Positions 6,229 through 13,253 of a DNA stretch of 19,014 nt are shown in pieces. The stretch is from an uncultured bacterium. GTDB lineage: Bacteria; Patescibacteriota; Dojkabacteria; CALFHW01. The notes under the pieces were generated by a model. The model did not search any database, had not been told where the DNA came from, and saw only the letters and a program-made list of their open reading frames with translations. A program made the position numbers and the translations under genes. Location of the stretch: contig CALFHW010000020.1 of the NCBI GenBank assembly GCA_937876695.1, forward strand, positions 1 through 19,014, given 5' to 3'. The number at the start of each line of letters is the position of its first letter. The first letter of the stretch is position 1.

Positions 6229-7581
6229 CTACGGATTTAGCAAAAACCTCCCCAGCGGGGTGAAATCTACCTGCGCGCCTTTGACCTCTTGGGTTTCTTC
6301 AAGATCGCGGGTGATGATGATCAGCTTTTCTGGTTTTTTGGCAGCTAGGAACTCGTGGACCTTTTTGCCCAGAGTAGTGCTGTTGTCTTGGTAGCGGATG
6401 AGGATAGGTGTGAAATTGCCGCGGCTGAGGCTGCTAGTGGTCCTGCCACTGGTCCCCCCGCCAAGACCGTCAGTGAGCACAAAATCGATATGATTGTCAG
6501 AGTAAGTCTGATAATGATAGATGTTTTGCCCGCTGCCGGCTTGTTTGCGCTTGAGTAGCTCGCTAAAGACGAGATTGGCGGCTAACTGCTGGTAATCGGT
6601 GCGAAAGCCCGACTGGAGCTGACCTAGAGCGTAATTGCGCAGACCATTGTCTATGAAATAATAGAACTTGGATTTGGGCAATTTAGGGTCGAAGTCGGGG
6701 TTAAAATTCTCGGTATGAGACAGGATCGAAGTCCCTTCCAATATATCGAGGTAAGAGCTCACCGTGCCCGCGTGCAGGCCGGTCTGCCTGACAATATCTT
6801 CTGCCACTAATGGGCTGCCGATCTGGTGAGCTAGGAGTTTAACCATGTGGTTAAACCCGCTCACGTTTTTGACCCGCAACAGGTCTTTGACGTCTCTTTG
6901 TACGTAACTCTCGTAAAGCTCGGACAGGGCTTTGAGCTTAGCGTTTTCTAGCTGCTTTTGGGCAACTTCAGGGTATCCGCCCCAGATGAGAGTCTGCTCG
7001 AGAATCGTCTCTAGCTTCTGCTGCACCGAGGGTTCTCCAACTTCAGCCAGCTCGATAAATAGCTGCGGATCTTCTGGCGCACTGATCCCTAGAATCTCTT
7101 TGAATCCAAAAGGGTAGAGGTAGAACACGCGCTTGCGACCAGTGAGCGCGTCGCCAAAGCTGTCTGTCAGTTCGATAGAAGAGGAGCCCGAGAAGATGAA
7201 TTTGACGTTGAGGCCGGCATCATAAAAATATTTGAAGAAGTTGCCGGCATCTTTCTTCCTCTGCACCTCGTCTATGAATATGTACAACCTGGATTTCAGC
7301 GAGCGGATGCTCAAAAAAGCCTCGACCTTTTGCTGCTTGCTGAAGAAATCCAGGTCTGCAGTGCGGTCAAAGTTGTAGTGGAATACTTGGCTGGCCCCGG
7401 TGTTCACTCCGGCTGCTGATTCTGTGCTGCCTTTTTGACCCTCTCGCTTGCGCACCTTGTCGGCTAGAAGCCCCAGTAGAGTAGACTTCCCGGCTTGTCT
7501 CGGCCCCGTGATCAATAGAATCTTATTATTCTCTAACTCTGCTTCAATCTCTTTTTGCACCGCTCTGGGGACTATATTCAT
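6229..7581 (-). CDS. AAA_14/DUF4143 family ATPase
   Basis: The 450-residue protein has Walker A G26-PRQAGKST, Walker B YIFIDEVQ (D104, E105), a sensor-like FSGSSS at 130-135, and the family pattern SFGDALTGRKRVFYLYPFGFKEIL (141-164). A winged-helix-like stretch (about 255-300, VRQTGLHAGTVSSYLDILEG) and a C-terminal restriction-endonuclease-like region (about 330-440) follow, matching the AAA_14 plus DUF4143 arrangement. The role of this family is poorly known; it is common and often multicopy in CPR and archaea. In the last domain the usual 'E-I-D-F ... E-V-K' pattern reads HIDFVL and ILIRY, so the acidic and lysine positions look lost. Two low-complexity insertions (about 48-64 and 373-388) are unusual. 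The gene is single, converges on ftsH with 33 bases between, and starts six bases from its -10 box. Confidence 0.9.
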   Translation of the reverse strand: MNIVPRAVQKEIEAELENNKILLITGPRQAGKSTLLGLLADKVRKREGQKGSTESAAGVNTGASQVFHYNFDRTADLDFFSKQQKVEAFLSIRSLKSRLYIFIDEVQRKKDAGNFFKYFYDAGLNVKFIFSGSSSIELTDSFGDALTGRKRVFYLYPFGFKEILGISAPEDPQLFIELAEVGEPSVQQKLETILEQTLIWGGYPEVAQKQLENAKLKALSELYESYVQRDVKDLLRVKNVSGFNHMVKLLAHQIGSPLVAEDIVRQTGLHAGTVSSYLDILEGTSILSHTENFNPDFDPKLPKSKFYYFIDNGLRNYALGQLQSGFRTDYQQLAANLVFSELLKRKQAGSGQNIYHYQTYSDNHIDFVLTDGLGGGTSGRTTSSLSRGNFTPILIRYQDNSTTLGKKVHEFLAAKKPEKLIIITRDLEETQEVKGAQVDFTPLGRFLLNP

Positions 7582-7587
7582 GCAATT

Positions 7588-7596
7588 ATACTAGCA
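7588..7596 (-). promoter_or_regulatory. leaderless extended -10 of the ATPase gene
   Basis: Read on the minus strand: TGC-TAGTAT, six bases, then the ATG at 7581. No ribosome site fits in this space. A TATAAT overlapping it, three bases before the ATG, is an alternative reading of the same box. Confidence 0.6.
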
Positions 7597-7665
7597 AGAT
7601 TTGGTCGAAATTGAAATATAATCAAAACTATTCATAATCAAAAGGATTTAACTCAAGTGTAAGTG

Positions 7666-7710
7666 TTTTTTGCCTGTTTTCAAGATGTTCCCTCTGAAAA
7701 AGGCAGGAAA
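7666..7710. repeat. long imperfect inverted repeat in the divergent intergenic region
   Basis: Arms 7666-7682 and 7695-7710 pair at about 16 positions (two G-T) with one bulged G at 7676 and a 12-base loop. The core is GCCT-(G)-TTTTCA with TGAAAA-AGGC. It lies just upstream of the TATAAT at 7725 and about 85 bases upstream of the ATPase start, so it could be an operator for one or both divergent genes. It is upstream of both promoters and is therefore not a terminator for either gene. AAGTGTA occurs on both sides of it (about 7656 and 7711). Confidence 0.6.
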
Positions 7711-7724
7711 AGTGTAGGAATGTT

Positions 7725-7730
7725 TATAAT
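7725..7730 (+). promoter_or_regulatory. -10 box upstream of the membrane protein / polA operon
   Basis: TATAAT directly after the inverted repeat; transcription would begin near 7737. This puts an in-frame TTG at 7730 outside the transcript and argues against it as the start codon. No good -35 box is seen. Confidence 0.5.
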
Positions 7731-7808
7731 TGATAAAAAGTTTAGAGAGCACGCTAGGAGACGTAAACCAACTACCCGAAAATTATCTCTCGTTCGGTGG
7801 GTATAGGT

Positions 7809-7814
7809 TATTAT
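7809..7814 (+). promoter_or_regulatory. second, leaderless -10 box of the membrane protein / polA operon
   Basis: TATTAT ends five bases before the ATG at 7820, the same spacing as other leaderless-type starts in this window. No -35 box is evident. Confidence 0.4.
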
Positions 7815-7819
7815 GTAGT

Positions 7820-8689
7820 ATGGCAGTTACCGAAGTAAAAAGAGTTGGTAAAAACATCGTCCCGCCCCGCGTGTCAACCATACTTGCAATTCGTGAGGTA
7901 TTCACTTCTCCAGATAGTATAAATGTGCTGGCACTACTGCTGATCCTACCGGGGCTACAATCGATCGCCTTGTGGCTCTCGCAGAGCGGTCAGGCAGCTC
8001 CAGTGACGCTGTTTTTGCTGGTTTTGGCACTGATTCTGGCATTTTTGAGCCTCCTATTTCTGGGGCAAGTGTCTTTTTATAGTGCTAAGGCGAGTAGTAG
8101 CGAAGTTGGCGGCTCAAACCCAGACCAAGCAAATACCAGATATCAAGGCTTCTTGCAGAAGCTAAGTCTGCGCGACGTGTTCGGCAATTGGCGGATGAAG
8201 TTAGAGCTATTGCTACTCAGAATTGGTTTAGCAATGCCTTTGTTCCTGATTGCGCTATTCATAATGGTTCTAGCCCAGTTTGAAACTGCTGCTTTGGTGG
8301 CAATCTCGCTTTCAGGCAGTATCATCTGGTTAATCGTCGACAGCATTTTCATGGGGGCAGTTATGTTTGAATATGAGCGACTAATTAGTAAACCAGTAAA
8401 GCAGCAACGAAAATCATTTGGGCTAACGCGCCTGTTCGCGCTGCTCAAAGTCCTAAGCCCACGCAAACTCTGGGGGAATGTGGCCGCGGCGGGCAAAGAC
8501 AACGCTCAAATCGTGCTGGTGGCACTGTCACTGCCAATCATTCGCATAGTTGGCGGCACTATAGCATCGCAGATCGCTGTTTCACCACTGCTACCCATTA
8601 TCGATCTACTCTTTACTGGGCTAGTTATCTCTATTCAGATTTTACTTATTTCACATTTACAAGGCCAACTATGGAAAAAATACTCCTAA
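7820..8689 (+). CDS. hypothetical membrane protein with about six helices
   Basis: The 289-residue protein is strongly hydrophobic, with likely membrane segments at about 35-54, 61-84, 129-152, 156-183, 228-247 and 256-280. Positively charged stretches between them (for example KPVKQQRKSF at 191-200 and SPRKLWG at 213-219) probably face the cytoplasm. I recognise no transporter or enzyme signature. The start at 7820 is preferred because a -10-like box sits just upstream; an alternative TTG start at 7730 would add 30 residues but overlaps another TATAAT. The last 19 bases overlap the start of polA in a different frame, which suggests one operon with translational coupling. A functional link to polymerase I is not implied by the sequence. 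Confidence 0.75.
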   Translation: MAVTEVKRVGKNIVPPRVSTILAIREVFTSPDSINVLALLLILPGLQSIALWLSQSGQAAPVTLFLLVLALILAFLSLLFLGQVSFYSAKASSSEVGGSNPDQANTRYQGFLQKLSLRDVFGNWRMKLELLLLRIGLAMPLFLIALFIMVLAQFETAALVAISLSGSIIWLIVDSIFMGAVMFEYERLISKPVKQQRKSFGLTRLFALLKVLSPRKLWGNVAAAGKDNAQIVLVALSLPIIRIVGGTIASQIAVSPLLPIIDLLFTGLVISIQILLISHLQGQLWKKYS

Positions 8690-11676
8690 TCGATGCCAAC
8701 GCGCTTATTCACAGGGCTTACCACGCCTATCCAGTCACCTTAGCTACTAGAGAGGGCGAGCTGACAAACGCAGTTTTTGGCTTTGCCAATTTGCTCTTGG
8801 AGATAATTTTTAAGTACAACCCGGAGTATGTTGTTGCATTATTTGATACAGGTAAACCAACTTTTCGCCACAAGCAGTACGACCTATATAAAGCGCATCG
8901 TAAACCCATGGAACAAGAACTGCGCGGCCAATTCCCTAGAGTACACGAGTTTCTCGAGGTGTTGGGTATCCCTGAATTTTCACAAGATGGGTTCGAGGCG
9001 GACGATTTAATTGGCAGTCTTAGTAAGAGCTTGCCAAAACAATTGAAAAAGATCGTGGTGACTGGCGATCAAGACCTGATGCAACTCGTAAATGATCAAA
9101 ATAATGTATCAATTTTCATGTCAGGCTTCAATTTTTCGGGTGGTTCTGAACTCAGCGAAAAAGATGTACTAAAGAAATATACGTTCCCGCCTCTAGCAAT
9201 GATTGACTATAAATCTCTGCTGGGAGATCCTTCAGATAATATCCCAGGAGTGCCGGGAATTGGTAAGAAGGGAGCACTAGAGCTACTGGCCCAATTCGGC
9301 TCACTAGAGAAGGTTTACGAGTCTTTAGAGGACGCTCAAACCGGCGCAGTGGATGGCGAGAATGCTAGACTTTGGGACAAACAACCCTTCAAACGCATGC
9401 GTAAAAAGTTGCTGGAAGGAAAAGCTTCCGGTTTTATGAGCAAGGAGCTGGCTACTGTAGTTACCGATTTGAAATTGGACTTTGAACTGGAAAAGGGAAG
9501 GCTTTCAACATATGACCATGCTAAGCTCAAGGATTTCGTGCAGAAAATGGAGTTCTACAGCTTGTATAACAAAATCGAGAAGCTGCCCAACGGCAATGGG
9601 CATAGTAAGGGGGTCGCGCAAGGTAGTAGTAGCTCTCCATCCTCAGCTGTTGGGGAAGGCGAGGCGTCAACGCCTAAGCAGCCAGCAACTGCGCAGAATA
9701 ACGTAGGCCAACAGTCATTTTTGGCTGCAAAGACAACTCCTGTTACTTCAGATATCTCCCAAGCTGGCAGCGATCAACAAACAACTGGCATCTTTACACT
9801 AGCAGAAGGTTTGAAACCAACCGCGCTAGCCACGAACTCAGAACAAGCTCTGGAATTGATTGCTCAGCTAACGAAATCAGAGGTGCTGGCTGTGGACACC
9901 GAGACCGATAGTAGCGACTACTTCGTGGCCAAGCTGGTTGGTATCGGCCTAGCTGACAAGCAAAAGTCAGTCTATCTTCCTGTTGAAGTAATAAATGCCG
10001 AAGTGAGGGAGACTATAAGAGGCTTGTTGGGAGTTCACGGTGATAAACAGAGCTCATCCAAGTCCCCAAATACCCTAATAGTAGGCCATAACCTCAAATA
10101 CGACCTGCATGTACTAGTTGGGAACGGTTTTTTGACGGTGGATGAGGTGCTCGGGATGAAAGGCAGAATCTACGACACACTACTGGCAGCATATGTTGTA
10201 AAGTCAGGCGAATTAGGCATTAGCAAAGGCCTTAAATCCCTGGCGCTGACTGAACTGGGGATCACTATGGTGGATTTCGAGCAACTACTCGGTGGCAGGG
10301 AAATTGCGCAGGTTCCGCCGGCCGAAGTAGCAAATTATTGCGGGGCGGACGTGCAAGTTACGCTAAAACTATACGAATACTTTGAACGCCAGCTAAAAGC
10401 GGCGCCTTCATTGTCGGGCCTCTTGCAAAAGTTGGAGTTGCCAATTGTGCCAGTACTTGTGCAAATGGAGCAGGCTGGGGTTGAGATTGACTTGCAAGTT
10501 ATCGCAGATCTACAAAAAGAGGCAGAAGGCATGCTAGCAGAGCTAACAGACAAGATCTATAGCCAAGCGGGTGAGCAGTTTAACCTAAACTCGCCAAAAC
10601 AGGTGGGGGATATTTTGTTCGGCAAACTCAAGCTGCATGAGCAGCTCTCGCACGGGATTGGAAAAACTAAGAGCGGCAATTTCTCTACAGATGAGAGGAC
10701 TTTGATGAATTTCGCCGGTAGCTCGGAATTGGTGACCAATATCTTAGAATCACGGGCTTTGGCTAAGCTAATTTCAACCTACCTCAAGGGTCTACCTCTG
10801 GAGGTTAAGTCTGACGGTAAGATTCATACTAGCTATAACCAGGCGGTTGCTTCTACGGGCAGGCTTTCATCCACAGCTCCAAATCTGCAGAATATCCCGG
10901 TTGAAAGCGAGCTGGGTAGGCAAATTCGGAGGGCGTTTAAGCCGGGCAAAGGCAGGGTATTTATGGCCTTTGATTACGCGCAGCAGGAGCTTAGGCTTCT
11001 AGCTCATTTTAGCGGCGAGCAGAAATTGATCGACGCCTTTGCCAGGGGCGAGGATGTACACTCACTGACTGCCAGTCAGATTTTGGGCGTTGAGCTAGAT
11101 AAAGTTACCAAAGACCAGCGACGCGTTGGTAAAACCGTCAACTTCGGGGTTATCTATGGCATTTCGGCTTTTGGCCTAGCTGATAGGCTAAAAATTGGCC
11201 AGAAGGAAGCCAAGCAATTTATTGAAGCGTTTTACGAGAAATATCCAAAGATCAAGGACTACTTTAGCTCGTTAAAACGCCAGGCTTTGGAAGTCGGCTA
11301 TGTTGAGACACTTCTAGGTCGCCGGCGCGACGCTAGGGCCTATGCAGGGGCTTCTGCGAGGCAAGCTGGGGGGATGGAGCGAGAGCTACTGAACTTCCCT
11401 CTACAGGGCAGTGCAGCTGATATTATGAAACTGGCTATGATAGAAGTCTCAGAGATGCAGAGGACCGACCCTAAGTTTGCAGATTACGGCGCGGTCCTAC
11501 ACCTCCAGGTCCACGACGAACTGATTTTCTCTCTGCCTGCCGAAACTAGTAAAGTTGCCCTCAAGGAATTTGCAGAAAAAGTAGTAAAAATCATGAGTGG
11601 GGTTAAAAAACTGAGCGTACCGCTGCTGGTCGACGCCGAAATCGGGCAAGATTGGTACAGCTTAGAGAAGTTGTAG
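8671..11676 (+). CDS. polA: DNA polymerase I with 5'-3' and 3'-5' exonuclease domains
   Basis: The 1001-residue protein has all three classic domains and fills gaps in repair and Okazaki fragment processing. The 5'-3' exonuclease (about 1-300) shows LLIDANALIHRAYHA, FEADDLIG, GDQDLMQL and a DPSDNIPGVPGIGKKGA helix-hairpin-helix. A low-complexity linker of about 80 residues (308-390, rich in S, G, Q, A) explains the extra length over E. coli (928). Proofreading residues are present: D409-T-E411, D478 in HNLKYD, and Y556 with D560 in YCGAD. The polymerase has motif A D768-YAQQELR, motif B RRVGKTVNFGVIYG, and motif C VHDE (H948-D949-E950). Motif A differs from the near-universal DYSQIELR at two positions, with Q772 replacing the fidelity-related isoleucine. 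The ATG has AAGG eight bases upstream, inside the preceding gene. Confidence 0.97.
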   Translation: MEKILLIDANALIHRAYHAYPVTLATREGELTNAVFGFANLLLEIIFKYNPEYVVALFDTGKPTFRHKQYDLYKAHRKPMEQELRGQFPRVHEFLEVLGIPEFSQDGFEADDLIGSLSKSLPKQLKKIVVTGDQDLMQLVNDQNNVSIFMSGFNFSGGSELSEKDVLKKYTFPPLAMIDYKSLLGDPSDNIPGVPGIGKKGALELLAQFGSLEKVYESLEDAQTGAVDGENARLWDKQPFKRMRKKLLEGKASGFMSKELATVVTDLKLDFELEKGRLSTYDHAKLKDFVQKMEFYSLYNKIEKLPNGNGHSKGVAQGSSSSPSSAVGEGEASTPKQPATAQNNVGQQSFLAAKTTPVTSDISQAGSDQQTTGIFTLAEGLKPTALATNSEQALELIAQLTKSEVLAVDTETDSSDYFVAKLVGIGLADKQKSVYLPVEVINAEVRETIRGLLGVHGDKQSSSKSPNTLIVGHNLKYDLHVLVGNGFLTVDEVLGMKGRIYDTLLAAYVVKSGELGISKGLKSLALTELGITMVDFEQLLGGREIAQVPPAEVANYCGADVQVTLKLYEYFERQLKAAPSLSGLLQKLELPIVPVLVQMEQAGVEIDLQVIADLQKEAEGMLAELTDKIYSQAGEQFNLNSPKQVGDILFGKLKLHEQLSHGIGKTKSGNFSTDERTLMNFAGSSELVTNILESRALAKLISTYLKGLPLEVKSDGKIHTSYNQAVASTGRLSSTAPNLQNIPVESELGRQIRRAFKPGKGRVFMAFDYAQQELRLLAHFSGEQKLIDAFARGEDVHSLTASQILGVELDKVTKDQRRVGKTVNFGVIYGISAFGLADRLKIGQKEAKQFIEAFYEKYPKIKDYFSSLKRQALEVGYVETLLGRRRDARAYAGASARQAGGMERELLNFPLQGSAADIMKLAMIEVSEMQRTDPKFADYGAVLHLQVHDELIFSLPAETSKVALKEFAEKVVKIMSGVKKLSVPLLVDAEIGQDWYSLEKL

Positions 11677-11759
11677 GCAGCATCTACGACCCACTCTAAC
11701 AACTATTGTTCTATCAGCCCAAAAAGCATTGCGACGCCCTGGATACTATAGGGTATAGG

Positions 11760-11768
11760 TGCTATAAT
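11760..11768 (+). promoter_or_regulatory. extended -10 for the gene at 11799
   Basis: TGC-TATAAT; transcription would start near 11775, giving a leader of about 23 bases. No Shine-Dalgarno is visible in that leader. A TTGCGA upstream (11729) is too far away to be a normal -35 box. Confidence 0.65.
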
Positions 11769-11798
11769 AGAGATATAGATAATCTCACTTAACCGCTT

Positions 11799-12878
11799 AT
11801 GTCAGCTATTATTACAGAGGGTTCTTTTCATGAATTGAGTGTAGATGATGCTAGTCAAATACTACCTCAACTAGTGGGAATTATTAAAGAATTATTGCCG
11901 GGCCTGGAACCCTCGGATTTACCAAATATACTTGGCGATGGCCCAATTCTACCCCAGGAACCATTAGCAGTTCCCAGATATGTCGGTTTATGGAGCGATG
12001 AACTTGTTTATGAGCCCACACGAGAACGATTTGAACGTTTATACCATGTTGTAATGGCAGCACTCGAACTACCTGCAACTGTTATGGAACAAGGTAAATT
12101 ATCAGATACGCCGGGTGACCTTTACATGAATACAGGTGCGCAGATGGTTGGGCGTTGGGTTGAGCAGATCGCAATCGAAACAGAGCAAGATTATAAAAGC
12201 ATATTGCAGCGTGCAACAATGGAGATCCTAGTCGGTAGTATACATGGCTGCCAGATTGGGCGATTTCTAACAACTTCACAACAAGATAGTCTGCGTGCCA
12301 AGCTAATAACTGGGATAATTGACTTTGGACACCCTGAAGTTACTTCAGAGAATTTAATTAAAATGACAATTTTACAATTGTGTGCAATTAATCATTCCTT
12401 GTATGAGGGTGACAGCTTATATAATGATCATGCAGAAGATAGGGCTCCAATTGGTTATTACGACCCAAGTACTGACAAGATTTTTGTCAATAATAATTTA
12501 CGCACTCGCACACTTGTACCGGAGCTGTTAACAAGCGTTGTTGTGACAATATTATCAAGTGGGTTATTAGAAAGAAATTCCATTTTATTACCAATTCCGG
12601 AGGGTTTGCCAAGCATTACTGAGTTTATTGGTCAGTCAGGTCTTCTTAGGGAAGTAGGATCCAAAAGTTATATTGAGTTAGTTCCTTTGATAATGTTCAT
12701 GATATTCAATTGGGTGACATACTCGACAGGCCGTTTACTAGAAATGAGAGACAGGAGAAAACAAAAGCAGTTGACTGCACTTCACGAATTAACCCACCGA
12801 GTACAGCATTTAGAACCTTCAGTGAGGAGTAAAGTCAGTGGATCGATAGAAAGTAGCGCAATGCCAACACAGGATTAA
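11799..12878 (+). CDS. hypothetical protein with a C-terminal HExxH motif
   Basis: The 359-residue protein matches no family I know. Its N-terminal half is acidic and helical. IGYYDPSTDKIFVNNN (about 222-237) resembles the beta strand found before the active site in many zinc peptidases. A hydrophobic stretch (about 288-306, IELVPLIMFMIFNWVTY) could cross the membrane. It is followed by a basic segment (RDRRKQKQ) and then LHELTHRVQH, with HExxH at H329-E330-L-T-H333. Only 26 residues follow, and they contain few candidates for a third zinc ligand (glutamates in HLEPS and SIESS), so protease function is a suggestion only. Base composition is AT-rich compared with polA and the ligase gene. It is transcribed from its own promoter and is followed by the promoter of the antitoxin gene. 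Confidence 0.7.
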   Translation: MSAIITEGSFHELSVDDASQILPQLVGIIKELLPGLEPSDLPNILGDGPILPQEPLAVPRYVGLWSDELVYEPTRERFERLYHVVMAALELPATVMEQGKLSDTPGDLYMNTGAQMVGRWVEQIAIETEQDYKSILQRATMEILVGSIHGCQIGRFLTTSQQDSLRAKLITGIIDFGHPEVTSENLIKMTILQLCAINHSLYEGDSLYNDHAEDRAPIGYYDPSTDKIFVNNNLRTRTLVPELLTSVVVTILSSGLLERNSILLPIPEGLPSITEFIGQSGLLREVGSKSYIELVPLIMFMIFNWVTYSTGRLLEMRDRRKQKQLTALHELTHRVQHLEPSVRSKVSGSIESSAMPTQD

Positions 12879-12891
12879 TAGAATTTACCTA

Positions 12892-12922
12892 TTGCAGTTT
12901 AGAGAACGATTTATGCTAAAAT
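12892..12922 (+). promoter_or_regulatory. promoter of the antitoxin gene (leaderless)
   Basis: TTGCAG (12892-12897), 19 bases, extended -10 TGC-TAAAAT (12914-12922), then seven bases to the ATG at 12930. No ribosome site is possible in that gap. Confidence 0.65.
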
Positions 12923-12929
12923 AGTAAAT

Positions 12930-13208
12930 ATGAATATAACCGCAACCCAATTCCAACTCTCAGTTAATGAGTATTTTAGTAAACTCTCCCAAGGAGAAGA
13001 TATCGTAATTAGTAGATACGGCAGACCTTTTGCACGTCTCGTACCCTTTGAGGACAAGGGATTGAATATTGAGAGCGATGCACCAGTGAAGATTGATAAA
13101 GTCTCTACTCCGAATGAGGAAGTTGTTGAAAAGAATGAAGTGGAATCTATTACCAACGATCTTACAAAAGATGAATTAGTAAAAATAGTAAAGATACTTA
13201 TTAAGTAG
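12930..13208 (+). CDS. Phd/YefM-family antitoxin without an adjacent toxin
   Basis: The 92-residue protein begins with the Phd/YefM fold: NITATQFQLSVNEYFSKLSQGEDIVISRYGRPFARLVP (split here only by reading), with the hallmark I-S-R-Y-G-R-P-F-A-R-L-V-P at about 26-38. In this family the N-terminal domain binds DNA and represses its own operon, and the C-terminal tail folds on the toxin. Here the tail (about 45-92) is charged and acidic and ends in a short amphipathic helix (LTKDELVKIVKILIK). No RelE, Doc or PIN toxin gene follows: the next gene is the DNA ligase, 45 bases on with its own promoter, and the gene before is unrelated to known toxins. It may be a solitary transcription regulator or a remnant, or may act on a toxin elsewhere. 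Confidence 0.85.
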   Translation: MNITATQFQLSVNEYFSKLSQGEDIVISRYGRPFARLVPFEDKGLNIESDAPVKIDKVSTPNEEVVEKNEVESITNDLTKDELVKIVKILIK

Positions 13209-13235
13209 CGTTCAGTAAAGCTGGCGAGAGATAAA

Positions 13236-13244
13236 TGCTATTAT
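13236..13244 (+). promoter_or_regulatory. leaderless extended -10 of the DNA ligase gene
   Basis: TGC-TATTAT ends nine bases before the ATG at 13254. The gap CTTAAGTAG holds no Shine-Dalgarno sequence. Confidence 0.6.
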
Positions 13245-13253
13245 CTTAAGTAG

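Noticed and set aside
7730..7819. TTG start adding 30 residues to the membrane protein
   Set aside because: The TTG overlaps a TATAAT box, no ribosome site precedes it, and the ATG at 7820 has a -10-like box at the usual close distance.
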